Positions 23,113-36,250 are shown, numbered from the stretch's first letter. The stretch is DNA of 64,000 nt from Tillus elongatus (GCA_964006375.1 OZ023267.1:38225753-38289752), one strand, 5' to 3'. Notes: generated from the letters alone by a model not told the origin. Numbers and translations: made by a program.

Positions 23113-24547
23113 TTTCAACCACAAAAAATCAAGTTAAAAAATTAGTATCTGCAGAAATAAAAAAGTTGCAATGAAGCAGATATTATCGGGACAGCAGTAG
23201 ATATCAAAAGCGACCGTAAGAAAATAAATTTAATACAAATCATACTGATAAAAATATTCTCCGGAGGTAAAATATTTATTTGCCATTAATATTCTTAACA
23301 AGCACGCATTTCGAATTATCGCTTCAGAATAAAAACATATCTGCACAAGATAAGGATAAGGTATCTCCACCGATTAGATTTTTCAGTCGGTCGCTGGAGA
23401 TACAAGAACGACTGAGGACAGAGAGTTTTCTATTGGTACCAGCAAGGTTGAAGATTTTATAGAGCAAGTGCCGTGGTAAATAAATAGAGAATTCCGCCGT
23501 TTAATTGTAATTAGTTTTCAAAGTTAAGTACCGTCCGTCTAGTACCGTACATAGTAAGAATGAATGAATTATGATATTTAGTGATAGCGTATTTTGATAT
23601 TTTAGCGATAGCGAATTTTTATATATTTTATCTTAATATCGTAACTCTTCGGCGACGTCGAGATCGTGTGTCCGACACAAGACCCCTCCCTCCCAGTATC
23701 CTAGTACTGCTAGCGTGTTGTAAGTCATTTGAAAAGTGATGCTGTAGTGACACAGACTTTTCAGATAGATTACACCCGTCCGTCCTGATTTGATCCTGGT
23801 TTAGACGCTGTAAGCTTAGATGAAATTAGTTCGCAGCAGTATCCCGTCACAACCCCATCCGACCAACTTACTTTTTGTTCTCGGCACCCACAGGTGTCGA
23901 GGTATCTTGACTTTCACGACATCGATTTCGCCCGAAGATACGCTGCTTGGTCGATTAGGCGACGCCCACCGTGGTGGTCCATCTATTATCTGCATCTCTA
24001 AGTCGTAAGCCGCGGTGCCCGGGATATTCGTCGCCGGATCTCTCGACCTAGGGTACAGTGGGTTAAACCGACGTCGGATCTTCCTCCGTACAAGTAATTG
24101 GCTAGTCTTGCCTCGTCCGTCCTCTAAGGTATATTATACAAGACAGGGTAATGTAGTAGACATTATCAGGATTTTGAATCTTTTGGAATCTTTGTATATA
24201 TGGTTTCCCAATAAACGTTGTAAATAGAATATCTAGTCTATGTCACCCCTTAAATAAATCTGCTTCATCTATATAGAATTTAAGAGGGTCAGGGAATTGT
24301 CGGGGTAGCGATTAAAGCACGCCACCCCGGAGGTAACTACACAGCCTGTTACAGCAAAGGCTACCGGACCCTCTCCACAGAGCTATCCAGGCACTCTGAT
24401 CACACCTGTGGTCGGAGTCTTGTGACGAGGTCGCAGACACCCTCGCAGGGAGTAAACCCTTCCAAAAATCTGGCGCTCGAGACCGTTCCCGTAAGTCCGT
24501 TGACCGTTCCACTAAATTATACACCTCGTAAATCAAGGCCTCGTTAC
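23113..24547. other. Possible LTR and leader upstream of gag
   Basis: Non-coding, with TATA-like (23615) and AATAAA-like sequences (24209, 24253). An LTR ending in 'TTACA' at 24547 would sit 3-4 bases before a TGGCGCC primer-binding-like sequence. No second LTR is in the window, so limits cannot be set. Confidence 0.3.
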
Positions 24548-24551
24548 AAAA

Positions 24552-24563
24552 TGGCGCCCTAGC
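24552..24563 (+). promoter_or_regulatory. Candidate primer-binding site of an LTR retrotransposon
   Basis: TGGCGCCCTAG starts shortly after a TTACA and 110 bp before gag. TGGCGCC is a common start of tRNA-primed binding sites. The matching tRNA 3' end was not checked. Confidence 0.35.
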
Positions 24564-24672
24564 AGTTTAGCCGAGCAGGGAGCCGCAACTGAAAAGCCGA
24601 CCGTCCCGTTGTAATACCGTCCTGTTCCGATACCGTTCCGTCATATAAGATTAAATAAAAACCGTCACCGCT

Positions 24673-25251
24673 ATGTCCACTCCGCAAGAAAATACAGAAG
24701 TTACCGTCTCCGAAACCGAAAATGGTCCCGTTTCTTCGCCGCTTCGGAGTAGAGAAAATACCCCGAACCGGGCCTACACAGGCGACCCATTAAACCCTTC
24801 AAACTGGAAGGTACAGTTTGAGGAAAATTCCGACCCAGCTGCCTTTCTAGAACGTCTGGAGGAAATACGCGTATATTCAGGCGTCAGCGGCGACCGACTA
24901 CTAACCGCCCTGTCACAATGGTTAGATGGGCCAGCCCTGTTGTGGTACCGCAACAACCGGGGCATGTGGAGGCAATGGAAAGATTTCCTGACGGATTTTC
25001 GTCAATTCTACTTCCCTGTTAATTATTTGGTGGATTTAGAAACGGAAATAAGCCGTAGGGTTCAGCTACCGGACGAGCCGGTCGTAAGCTATACCACCGA
25101 CCTTCAAACGCTCATCAGAAGACATGGTAATATCTCCCCGGAAATGGAACTAACATGGCTCAGGAGGAATCTATCACCACAATACCGCCAAATGCTCTGC
25201 AATTGTGACATTCCGGACATCCGAACGCCGATAGAGAAGGTTAAGTATTAA
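24673..25251 (+). pseudogene. LTR retrotransposon Gag N-terminal part
   Basis: A 192-codon frame with a retrotransposon-gag-type capsid region: DPAAFLERLEEI, WLDGPALLWYRNN, WKDFLTDFRQFYFP and LTWLRRNLSPQYRQML. This pattern (gag_pre-integrase-like helices around a W-x-D/F-x-F core) is seen in Ty3/Gypsy-type Gag. The frame stops 25249-25251 before any CCHC zinc knuckle, and no protease, RT or integrase follows; family A-related sequence begins within 80 bp. It is a truncated copy. The ATG at 24673 is the first in frame after the candidate primer-binding site. Confidence 0.7.
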
Positions 25252-25324
25252 ATTTATTTTCGAACGATGGCTTTTCATATCTACGGCTGTCCCGAAAATA
25301 TTTGCTTCATTACAAAGTTCGTTT

Positions 25325-25432
25325 AATTAAATTTGGTACACATGTTGGCCTTATAAAGGCCACGTTACATACCAAACATGGGCTTATAAAATGTTTATAA
25401 AAATCCGCTACCATAACGCACTTACGGTGACC
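25325..25432 (+). repeat. Family A 3' end, decayed
   Basis: 'aaatttggtacaca' body remnant followed by 'ccgctaccataacgcactta' and a damaged hairpin ('cggtgaccaga'). Confidence 0.6.
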
Positions 25433-26104
<672 letters not shown>

Positions 26105-26186
26105 GGTATACGAATTTTCGGATGTATTTGGGAAAGTTGTATTTTTTCCTTGTCAATTGACCTGCTGTTTAATTTAATAATTTAGT

Positions 26187-26256
26187 GTACTGTTTAATTT
26201 ACTTCTACTACAAGTTTTTTTATTGTTTTCAAAAATAGAAGTAAATTAAACAATAC
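26187..26256. repeat. Hairpin with 21-bp arms
   Basis: 26187-26207 and 26236-26256 are reverse complements with one mismatch, separated by 28 bp. Could be a decayed MITE or a target-derived duplication; no further support. Confidence 0.55.
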
Positions 26257-26392
26257 ATTAAATGAAACAGAAAATCAAGCGAGAAGGATAAAATAGAGCT
26301 CTCCCAAACCCATTCAATGATTTTTATACTTTCTTTAACTTAATATACAAATTGAATTTTTTTTTTTGGATTGCAACTATGCCTCTTTTTTA

Positions 26393-27328
26393 TCTTTAGC
26401 CCCTACTTTGTTTCTTCTTCACATCAATTACCTCCTCTCTAGCAGATCCAACCCAGTTCACAGTTACGCGGACGACAGCACCCTCCACTCAAATATGCAA
26501 TATTCTAAGCCTGTCTCTTTGGCCCAATTAGATGAGGATCGCAGACACATGGAGGGTTCTGTCTCCGTGGATCTCCAAAAAATATTAGACTGGGGAAGTA
26601 GAAATCTTGTACAATTCAACCCCACCAAATCTCAGTCTTGCCTCCTTTCTCATAAAAGATACACCATCCCTAGAACCATCACAATGAACAACCAAGTTAT
26701 TGAAAGTAATGAGTCCTTTTCACTTGTTGGCATTTCTGTGGATCGAAATCTCAATTGGCACCAACATGTCACATCAATTGCAGAAGCAGCTGCTAGGAAA
26801 TTAGGTTTACTCTTCTGGGCTCGCAAATACTTTTCACCAGCTAATCTATATACCTTATATACTTCACAAATAAGGCCAAACCTCGAATACTGCTCCCACA
26901 TATGGGGTGCTGCTGCCGCTTCTACACACGCTACCCTGGACTCCATTTTGATGAGAGCCATACGTCTCATTGGTGACCCTACCCTCACCCAAAGGCTGCT
27001 ATCCCTTGCCCACCGACGTGCCGTTGGTGTCTTTTCCCTCTTTTATAGATATCTGCACGGGCAGTGCTCAGAGGTACTTTCTTCCATAGTTCCTCCACCT
27101 ACTGGCCCCAACAGATCTACCAGGGGAACAGAGCGAATGCACTCTTTTACTGTCCAGGTCACCAGACATAGAACATCTTCTTATACCCGCTCTTTTGTCC
27201 CGAGGACTTCCAAGTTGTGGAATTCCTTACCGGCGCATGTTTTTCCTTGTCCTCCGAACCTCCAAACCTTCAAGTCCAGAATTAACAAGTTGCCTCTTTC
27301 CTTCTTTTCGACACCCACGGTACGATAG
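26393..27328 (+). pseudogene. LINE RT C-terminal half, frame open
   Basis: Encodes LAPTLFLLHINYLLSS, the catalytic YADD (HSYADDSTLH) and the whole C-terminal region to the stop at 27328, without frameshift. Relative to the 9.8 kb copy it has scattered substitutions (for example SHIWGAAAASTHAT). The N-terminal half of RT and the endonuclease are missing, so it is dead on arrival. The frame runs by chance a few codons upstream into the flank. Confidence 0.85.
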
Positions 27329-27372
27329 TATTTAGGCTATAAGCGCTCGTGGTGTGTTGTTGAAATAAAAAA
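26393..27372 (+). mobile_element. LINE copy 2, strongly 5'-truncated
   Basis: Starts inside the RT at the LAPTLF segment just after the GVPQGS motif and runs to the family 3' end ('ctcgtggtgtgttgttgaaa') with an A-rich tail. Same family as the 7783-9885 copy. Confidence 0.9.
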
Positions 27373-27765
27373 AGTCCCCCATTTCACTCATTTAAGAAAA
27401 CCAAGGTAGTGATTTTGTCTAAGATGGTTTCCCTACAAAAAGCTGGTAATTAGTTAGGGAAAAAAGCTTCTGGTCATAACCATAATGAAAAATATCAAAT
27501 GTTGAGAAGTGCGTGTGACACACAAAACTAGCTACAAACTATATGCATTAATTCTTCTTATTAGTTGAAGGTGTTCCATACTAAATACAGATCTAGAGAG
27601 TTTTTCTTTGGCTTCACAAGTGTTTATTTTCCTCTCTTCAACTGGTTTTCATTTTAGATACAACATCAGGGAGAATGACGATACCATAAAACGCCAAACC
27701 GGCTGCAGAGGAAAATAAGCGCTGATAAAACCAGAGCAGTAGTCTCTACATCACATTATACAGAG
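27373..27765. other. No recognisable feature
   Basis: AT-rich spacer between a LINE tail and a mariner end. Confidence 0.55.
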
Positions 27766-29683
27766 TGGCGTATTGAAAACGAAACAGACCGTTTGCGTCC
27801 AGAGATTTTTTTTAAAAAACGCTGAAACACGTCCATTTTAATATTGGGGGGACATGTTTTGGCATAAAACTCAACTTTGTCACATCAACCCCTTAAGGGT
27901 GGTGATAAGAACCCTTATATTTTAAATAGGGAACATGGGTCCAGTGTTTTATAATTTGAAAGCTCTTTCGTTTCTGAATTCAGCACACAAATTTTTTTGG
28001 AACTTTCATCAACTCGTTTCAAAATTATTCACAGTTGGAGTTGCAAGAACGTATTTTATTCATTGTGATAAGAAATGCACTAATTAGTGAATTTCTCGTT
28101 AAAAAAACTAAAAAACAAAACCAAACGTTCAAAAATGTTTATTAACTGAATAAAGTAAGTAAGTGTACCAATTGTTGACCACCAGCTTCCATAAAAAAGT
28201 ACAAATTTTGTTCAAAACGAGCTCTGACATTCTGGAGCATTTGTGGAGTTATTAAACGGCATTCTTCAATAATGCGTCGTCGTAATCCTTCCAGAGAATC
28301 GGGTTCTGTTGCGTCAATTATACTCTTTAAATGGCCCCATAGAAAGAAGTCTAAAGAAGTTAAGTCCGGTGATCTAGGGTGCCACTCAATAGCACCTCTA
28401 CGCCCAATCTATTGTCCTGGAAACTCTCTGTTCAAAAACTCCCTAACACGTTGTGAAAAATGCGGAGGAGCTCCATCTTGTTGAAACACTAATTGATTTT
28501 CTTGATAGCGCTCATGTCAACAATGTCAATTAGTAGAGGGTAAACGATATCTTCTAGTAACTCCAAATACGTTTCGCCACTCAAATTGTCATCAAGAAAA
28601 ATTGGTCCGATTAAACGGTCTCCAAAAATGCCAGTCCAGACATTCAATTTCTGTGGAGTTTGATTGTGGACTTCGTGAAAATTTCTTGGATTATTATCTG
28701 CCCAATAACAACAATTATGACGATTGACTGTAGGGTATAATAAAAACGTACACTCGTATGAAAAACATATATTGAACAGAAAGTTCCCGTTATCAGCTAT
28801 TCGTGCAGTCATAACTTCACAAAACTCCAGCCGCGGATCAAAATCATCTTCATTCAGTTGTTGTACAAGATGAATTTTATACGGGTGAAATTTATGATGC
28901 TTCAATATTCGCCGAATAGTTCTTCTTTTGCTGTTTGAAACAGTGAACAATTTTCTTCAAAGTTGGGTCTGCAGCAATTTGTCCTAAAACTTCAATCTCA
29001 GTAGTCTTATTTCTAACCGGAAATTCACGTTCAGGATCTCGTTTTTTGTTGGCTACTGAACCACTTTGTCGAAACTTTGCAACTAACTCCAACATGTATT
29101 GTCTGTTAACATGTCTGTTCGGATGTCGTTCATTTAACAAATTTGCGGTACGGTTGGCACAATCATCGTTTTTGAAAAAAGGAGTAATTATTTCAACTCT
29201 TTCTTCTACAGAATACACCATTGTGAAATTAATTTTCGGTAGCACTATCAGGTATCAAACCGACCGATAAACTGAAATAATAAACCGCATTTCTCTCATT
29301 CCGATAAGAAATATTCTGATAGTAAATTTTTTGTTTACAAACCAACAAAGCATTGAATATTAGCACATTTTTTATCGGAATGAGTGAAATGCGTTTTTGC
29401 ATCTTCAACTGTGAATAATTTTTAAACGAGTTGATAAGACTTCAAAAAAAATTAGTGTAATTCAGAAAAGAAAGAGCTTTCAAGTGATGTAACACTCGAC
29501 CCATGTTCCCTATTTAAAATATAAGGGTTGTTATCACCACCCTTAAGGGGTTGATGTGACAAAGTTGAGTTTTATGTCAAAACATGTCCCGCTTAATATT
29601 AAAATTGACGTGTTTCAGCGTTTCTTAAAAAAAATTTCTCTGGACGCAAATCGGTCTGTTTCGTTTTAAATGCGCCACCATAA
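27766..29683 (-). mobile_element. Mariner-like element with ~320-bp inverted ends
   Basis: Left end (27766-28090, 'acagagtggcgtattgaaaa') and right end (about 29355-29683) are imperfect inverted repeats, including 'gaaacagaccg', 'gcgtccagag', 'ggggttgatgtgacaaag'-type blocks and 'attattcacagttg'. The left end is preceded by TAT, fitting TA target use. The transposase gene is on the minus strand. A second copy of the same element is at 40928-42411. Confidence 0.85.
28142..29245 (-). pseudogene. DD41D mariner transposase, copy in 27.8-29.7 kb element
   Basis: N-terminal helix-turn-helix region in frame 28892-29245 (SVEERVEI, LLNERHPNRHVNRQY). A frameshift near 28940 passes to RRTIRRILKHHKFHPYKIHL and FDPRLEFCEVM. 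The first catalytic Asp is lost: FSYECTF where the sister copy has FSDECTF (GAC to TAC). NRHNCCYWADNNP and LNVWTGIFGDRLIGPIFLDD follow. A frameshift near 28515 precedes VFQQDGA (second Asp) and SPDLTSLDFFLWG (third). The end resembles 'YFFMEAGGQQLVHLL'. No intron is present at the site where the 60-kb transposase has one. Multiple lesions make it inactive. Confidence 0.9.
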
Positions 29684-29696
29684 TTGACTTTATTGC

Positions 29697-30031
29697 TTTG
29701 TATTTTAACGTCGGTATATTTCCGCGACTATGGCCAATCACCGACGCCTGGAAGAAGTTTAACCTCACTATCCTGGAAATATTTCCGAACCGCTGTCTTT
29801 CTGCAAGGACGGATTTTTAAGGTGCCCAAAATCGCACCGGGACCGACGGCTTTACCTCCGAAGGGCGAAGCGTGCACACATTAAACTTGTTCAGTAGAAT
29901 GTCGCAACTTCGGTTAATGTTAATTTTATAATATGCACTGAAAAATTGAAAGGGGACCCCTAGGACTCGAACCCAGTACCTTTTGGTTGTAAGGCACAAC
30001 TTCTTACCACTGGACCACCGAGGCTCTTTGT
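29697..30031 (-). repeat. tRNA-derived SINE, most complete copy
   Basis: Minus-strand reading starts CCTCGGTGGTCCAGTGGTAA, containing a pol III A box (TGGTCCAGTGG), then a B box GGTTCGAGTCC 40 bp later, a tRNA-related head. The body includes 'cttcgcccttcggaggtaaa' and ends 'cgtcggtgattggcc...cgacgttaaaatac', with a short inverted CGTCGGT/ACCGACG pair. Other copies: 7452-7782 and 40258-40568. The conserved body resembles shared central domains of metazoan SINEs; the family is not named here. It lies 13 bp from the mariner end. Confidence 0.8.
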
Positions 30032-31490
30032 ATTGCTAAAATGTATGTCGCTTTTCTACATGACCGTTGTCAGGTGCAGCTTTCAATAAATAATACGCAA
30101 TTATGAAGCAATAAACGTCATCCAAGATAGTATATAGTCCTTTGTGAAGTGAAATCCATTCAGTCCGACGTTGTAAAAAGTGTATATAAATTCGTTACGG
30201 ATTGAATGGAAGTATGGGCAAATAAAAGATGTACAATTAAAGAGTGAATAAAGAGAGATAATGATTAGGGATATCGAGGGACACAATGATAGGTCTTTAC
30301 GCGCGAGCGGTCCCAGTCTGCGTGCTTGAATCAATTAAAGTATAATCCGGAACTGTTGGATATCATGACAGACCCTTCAGCTTTCACTGGAGGGTCTGTA
30401 AGGCTCTTGCAATGCCACTGCTCTCCAGCCATACGCTGATTATTTGTGAAAGTGCCTTCTGTAATTGCTGTTCATAGATGTTGTAGCTGATATGTTCAAG
30501 CTGGGTTTTCTATTACTAATACAATGAAAGTGAAAGAGAAGGTTGATCAATTTTCAACAAAAATTAATAAATAGCAACTGCAAATTGTGAAATTTATATT
30601 AAGATGCTTTGATGAACAACTTACTCTGGTTCTGTGGTATACTATTTAAATAACCAAGTAAAAAAGTAACTTTCTCTTCTCGTTAGCTTTAAAATTGAAA
30701 CATTCGGGACGCAGCAAGTGCGTTATAGCAGCGAATTTTCGTGAGAATTGTACACTATAATTATACGGCATATTGGTAAAGTTTATTGTTTATTGTTTAT
30801 TGGCAAAAATTATATATTATGTTGTGCTGTATCATATAACACAATTTAGAAGGCTGAACCCTAGATAGTTTCACAGTCCTACACCAAATTCAATAAACTT
30901 CAAATTTTGACGTACCAAATTTAAATTATTTTTGCTCTTCTATTTCTCACCTTCTAACACGTCAACCATAACCTTCATTTACCATAAATCTCTGCTATTC
31001 CATTATGTCTTTCTAACTGCTATTCTTTCCAAACAACCCATATTTTCACCAAAATTTTGAAATTTGCGTTTTAATCCCTTTTGAGAAAAATGCCCAAAAC
31101 TCAATTTTCTATGAAGCTAAAGAACTAAAGTTTGCTATATCTGTAGATAGGGTAAGTCTCTTTAAAAGAAACTAACATAACAAATTTCATTAAAGTTTTA
31201 CAGAAGATTTCCAAAAGGAAACTTAATTCGTATTTAGAAAAGTAAGGTATCTGCCAAATACTAAACGTAGCAGTTATTTTTCCTCATTAATCGCCAGTAA
31301 ACGTTTTAGTCATCCTAATCAAACCGGTTTTTTCAATATCAACAATAACAAAATTATAATTTCAGACTCAAACATAACAAACTTATTTAGGCGTTTTAAA
31401 GAAAAATTAGATCTTCTTCAAAACGTATGAAATTTGTGCACTATTGTTTCTCCAAATGTCAAAATAAAAGATAAAAAAACATACATTCAT
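30032..31490. other. Unassigned, with one family A end
   Basis: At 30705-30745 'cgggacgcagcaagtgcgtt' and 'gcgaattttcgtgag' form a minus-oriented family A 3' end without the rest of the element. Nothing else is recognised. Confidence 0.55.
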
Positions 31491-31558
31491 CGCGCGAATT
31501 CGATGGCGTAACGTTCCGCTTATGAGGCAAGTGCGACGCCTCTCAGCCATCTAGGCAT
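31491..31558 (-). tRNA. tRNA-like pseudogene or SINE head (Met CAT-like)
   Basis: Minus-strand reading contains GATGGCTGAGAGG (A-box-like), an anticodon-type loop CTCATAA with CAT in anticodon position, and CATCGAATTCG (degenerate B box). Stems are imperfect and the acceptor stem is not closed, so it is probably a pseudogene or the head of a second SINE family rather than a working tRNA gene. Confidence 0.35.
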
Positions 31559-31959
31559 ACTTCAACTGACGTTTCGTTTATATGATATATTAGATCGGAT
31601 TCATGCCCAGGATATTATATTCAAAGTATACGTAACAATTAATTACAGAATTAGTAGAATTACCATTGAAACACATTCCACGACTGTATCGGTCTCATAT
31701 GACGTTCTATGGTTAACCTTAAAGATAAAAGAGACTATTTTATAATCATTTATATAGAGACTTGGCTTGATTTTGTTTAAATTTCTGCTACATTATTACG
31801 CGACAGCATAATATATCTATGCTGCGCTAAAACTGTATTTAAGGCCATGCATAAAAATTTTAATAATTGATTGAATCCCCCAGTTCCAAAGCTGGTCAGC
31901 TCTTTTATAGTTGGCTGGTGTGGTTTACTTGCAATATGGTAGGTGGTAGTCGAATTCTC
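31559..31959. other. No recognisable feature
   Basis: Nothing recognised. Confidence 0.5.
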
Positions 31960-32199
31960 CTTTACGTGATAGTAAAGGATTTTTTCACGCCCGAGGAGGT
32001 ACCACCCCTTGCATCAAGGGGCCGGTGAAGTCCCAACGGACGTTTCCGGTTCTGGTGTATGAGTCGGTTTCCCTTATAAACAAAAATGATGATGGCTCCT
32101 CCTTGTACAAAAGATTCCGGAGGCAAAATACCCCTCCATTCGGATCTCCGGGAGAGGGGTGTACATGGGGCGCCAGCATCGAGATTTACAATATCCTTC

Positions 32200-32852
32200 T
32201 CGAATATATGTGACTTAAATTCTAACCTGAACTCCGTCCACCATTTCCTCCAGGCTAATAGGCCCCAACTCCTCTTCCTAACCGAAACTAAAATTAGTGC
32301 CAAACAGACACTAATCACCTTAATTTCCCGGGGTATGAGCTCCTTACTTCTTTTAGATTGCATAGAGGCGTGTGCGCGTACGTCTGTAGCAATCTACCCT
32401 GCACCAGACTCCCCAATTTAGAAGCTGGAAGTAAAGACATTCTATGAATAAAACTCTCTCTCAGGGCTGCAACTAAATTCATCTGTTGCATTTACCGGTC
32501 ACCTTCTGACAACAATTTTGTCCAGCTCTTTGACTACTTTTCTGAAAAAACCGACCATCTAATTTCTGAATATCCCTCCTCCAAGGTCACTACTCTTGGT
32601 GACTTCGATGTCCATAATAAGGAATGGCTAGGATATTCAAAAACCTATCCACAAGGAAGAGCAGGGGAGGCCTTTGCAGTCAGCAATTCTTTAGCCAATA
32701 TGGTTCAGCAACCTACTTACTTTCCTCGCATCCCAACACACAGCTCAAATCCCTTGGATCTCTTTCTTACTACAAATCCTGACTGCTATTAGATATCAGT
32801 CACCGCCCCCCTGGGTCGCTCAGACCACGGCATGGTCACTGCTTCCTGCGCA
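32200..32852 (+). pseudogene. LINE apurinic-type endonuclease domain, broken
   Basis: Frames in this stretch give DLNSNLNSVHHFLQANRPQ and LLFLTETKIS (the N-terminal Glu-containing segment of APE-type endonucleases), then after a stop 'FICCIYRSPSDNNF', TLGDFDVHNKEW (the GDFN-x-H type motif, N to D here) and finally GRSDHGMV (the catalytic SDH motif) at about 32815. At least two stops and frameshifts lie between. The domain would nick target DNA for priming. It shows that the family is APE-type, unlike the RLE-type Dong-like element at 52 kb. Confidence 0.8.
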
Positions 32853-35001
32853 ATGCAACCCGAGGTCATACAGTCATCACACCCACGTATCGTTTGGCAC
32901 TACAACTCCGCGAACTGGGACGATATGCGAGATTACTTTTCCTCCTTTCCATGGGCGTCTGTCTGCTTATCTCATCCTAACCCTTCTGATATCTCACAAA
33001 ACGTCACCGAAATTATCCAAGCTGGCGTGGAATTATTTATTCCACGTACACAGAAAACCTCTGCAGCCACTCAAAAGCCCTGGTTCTCTAAATCCTGTGA
33101 CAAGGCCAGACTTGAAAAGGTCAAAGCGCACAAAAAGCTTCTACACAATCATAGTCAAGAAAACCGTCAAGCATTTAACGACGCCAGAAACCGCTATGTC
33201 CGCATTCTTTCTGAGGCAAAAAACTCGTTTAATAACCACATTAAAAACAAAGTCCTCTCAAGCTCCAACGGCAGCTAACCCTTCTGGACTCTTGCTAAGG
33301 GGATGAAATTGTTTCTACCGCCCTGGGCAAGGCTGAACTTTTTGCCTCGTTGTTCGCCGGCAATTCTACTCTCAACCCACCTCCGAATGTTCAACCACCA
33401 ACAGTCCCCAATGTCGCGCATAAAATGACGGATATCATTTTCAAAACTAGAAAGGTACGAAAGATGCTCTCTTCTCTTAATACCAGGAAAGCCTCGGGCC
33501 TTGACGTGATCCCAGCAATTGTTCTCAAAAAATGCGCACCAGAACTTGCTCCTGTCCTGACTCGTGTGTTTCAGACATCTTACAATAGAGGCATATTCCC
33601 TAGTAACTGGAAAACTGCTCGAGTACAACCCGTCTCCAAGAAAGGATCGAAAGCGCTTCCTAGCAGCTACAGGCCTATTTCTCTCCTTTCAGTCATCTCT
33701 AAAGTGATGGAAAAGTATATAAACACCGAATTACTAAAATTTCTTGAAAAACACAGTCTAATCCACGACAGGCAGTATGGATTCCGTCAGCGCAGATCAA
33801 CTGACGACCTCCTTTCCTTTGTCACCCATTCTTGGAAAAAGTCTATGGAACTACACGGTTTGTCCCAGATTGTCGCTCTAGACATATCCAAAGCATTCGA
33901 CCAGGTCTGGCACGCAGCGCTGCTTAATAAACTACCGGCCTATGGTCTACCACCAAAACTCTGTATGTGGACAGCAAATTTCCTCTCCAACCGGAGCATT
34001 TCTGTTGTCGTGGATGGCCATTCCTTAAACTGTATCCAATTAATCCAGGAGTTCCTCAAGGTTCAGGTTTAGCCCCTATTTTGTTTCTTCTCCACATCAA
34101 TGACCTCCTCTCTAGCACATCCAACTCAGTTCACAGTTACGTGGACGACAGCACCCTCCAGTCCAATATACAATACACTAAGCCTGCCTCTTTAGGCCAA
34201 CTAGATGAGGATCGCAGACTCATTGAGGGTTCTATCTCCGCTGATCTCCAAAAAATATTAGACTGGGGAAGTAGAAATCTTGTACAATTCAACCCCACCA
34301 AATCACAGTCTTGCTTTCTTTCTCATAAGAGATACACCAGCCGTAGACCCATCACAATAAACAACCAAGTTATTCAAAGTAATGAGTCCTTTTCACTTGT
34401 TGGCATCTCTGTGGATCAAAATCTCAATTGGCACCAACATGTCACATCAATTGCAGAAGCGGCTGCTAAGAAATTAGGTTTCCTCTTCCGGGCTCGCAAA
34501 TATTTTTCACCAGCTAATCTCTATACTTCATATACTTCACAAATGAGACCAAACCTCGAATACTGCTCCCACATCTGGGGTGCTGCTGCCGCTTCTACAC
34601 TCGCTATCCTGGAATCCATTCAAAAGAGAGCTATACGTCTCATTGGTGACCCTACCCTTACTCAAAGGCTGCCATCCATTGCCCACCGACGTGCCGTTGG
34701 TGACCTCTCTCTCTTTTATAGATATCTGCATGGGCACTGCTCAGAGGAGCTTTCTTCCATAGTTTCTCCACCTGCTGCCCCCAACAGATCTACCAGGGGA
34801 ACAGAGCGAATGCACCCTTTTACTGTCCAGGTCACCAGACATAGAACGTCTTGTTATGCCCGCTCTTTTGTCCCCAAGACTTCAAAATTGTGGAATTCCT
34901 TGCCGCCACATGTTTTTCCTTCTCCCCCGAACCTCCAAACCTTCAAGTCCAGAATTAACAAGTTGCCTCTTTTCTCCTTGTCGACACCCACGGTACGATA
35001 G
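32832..35001 (+). pseudogene. LINE reverse transcriptase, broken (copy 3)
   Basis: Frame 32832-33278 ends at a TAA that replaces a Lys codon of copy 1 (NGS-stop against NGGK). About 50-60 bp are then deleted (33299/33300, between 'cttgctaag' and 'gggatgaaattg'). Frame 33350-34072 carries ALDISKAFDQVWH. A one-base loss near 34020 shifts to the frame with PQGSGLAP and SYVDDSTLQ, so the catalytic YADD is YVDD here. The C-terminal region is complete to 35001. Inactive. Confidence 0.9.
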
Positions 35002-35050
35002 TATGTAGGCTGTAAGCCCTCGTGGTGTGTAGTTGAAATAAAAAATAAAA

Positions 35051-35999
35051 AATAACAATCACTTGGCAAATGTTTAATTTCATGTCGTCTGTCATTTTCC
35101 ATAATTGCGGCCGAGATTTCACGATTGTTGGTTCAGGTTATATGTTTCATGTCTAATAATATTTAGTTTGGTTACCGTTAATGTATGGTTTATACCTGTT
35201 GCATGAATCAATCTACGCCTGGCAGTTAATTACTCTGCCTGTCAGGCATTGGACTTTAACCACTAAGTTGTTACAGCGCATGTCTTTGGGATTTTATTTT
35301 TAATTTTGAAAAACTCTAAATATTGTGTACCAAATTACTTAAAATTCACAACATAGGTTTACTTGCACTATTTCTAGCCACATGTAAAGCTTTATTCTAG
35401 TTACCCTGATACTTACAAAAATATAGCGTTTTCAAAAAGTTTCCCCGATTTTTCACCGGGAAAACTTGAGCATAAAGGCTTTTTAACGAACTCGACCTCG
35501 CTTTTCGCCCAAACAAGATTTTTGCCAAGTTTGATTAAAATCTGTTTAATGACGTTTTGTACTAATGTGCCACATTTTATTTGTTTTTGTTTCTTGGTTA
35601 ACTTGAAGGACCTGATTGTTTTGTTAAATTAAACGTTGATTTTAGTAAGACTTAACGTTTAATAACAACTGTAAACCTATACAAAATTACTTATTTGGTA
35701 TGCTTTAGAGTCAATAAGAACTCAACAAAATGAATTGTGATTATGTTAGCACAAGATTGTTGCTTGTTTTGAGTCTATAGGAGAACTAAATTAAATAAAT
35801 ATCGAATTTTCCTACGCTATATAATTCTACCTGAGAGGAGTTAGCATACTTATGGTCAATTGTAAGCAGAAAATGATCCTAATTGCCCTTAATATTGTAT
35901 TTTACAGATGGTAAATATTATAACAACGAAGGCTACTAAGAAATATGTAAATTTGAAAGGTGTAATCCTCTAGACGAGACGCCTTAACAAAATCAGTTT
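35051..35999. other. No recognisable feature
   Basis: AT-rich. 35220-35280 looks faintly tRNA-like but lacks a B box. Confidence 0.5.
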
Positions 36000-36020
36000 C
36001 GTATTTTTGGAGTTATCGCT

Positions 36021-36113
<93 letters not shown>

Positions 36114-36250
36114 ATATCAACATTTTAACGAACCTTGGTTTTGGGTTCTAGGGACCCAAATTTGCGCTCATCTGAATAAATTTTTTCAAAAGCTTTTTAT
36201 TGTGACCTCTCTATTAGAGAATTTTTCTTAATGAAGATTCGCTAAAAATC
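36000..36250 (-). repeat. Family A fragment: (TA)n plus 5' segment
   Basis: 'gagttatcg' edge, a (TA)n tract, the diverged 5' segment ('gggttctagggaccc', 'gcgctcatctgaa') and the 5' terminal palindrome near 36212-36248. The rest is missing. Confidence 0.7.
36024..36110. repeat. (TA)n microsatellite
   Basis: About 87 bp of TA repeat. Confidence 0.97.

Larger units (their letters stand above)
31960..35050 (+). mobile_element. LINE copy 3, longest copy, with endonuclease region
   Basis: The only copy retaining sequence upstream of RT. 31960-32200 is a GC-richer leader ('tcaaggggccggtgaag'); the endonuclease region lies at about 32200-32850 and RT to 35001, followed by the family 3' end and AAAATAAA tail. 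The 5' limit is approximate. Stops and frameshifts interrupt both domains. Confidence 0.85.

Noticed and set aside
35215..35285. tRNA-like sequence
   Set aside because: A D-arm-like stretch can be seen on the minus strand, but there is no B box and no cloverleaf.
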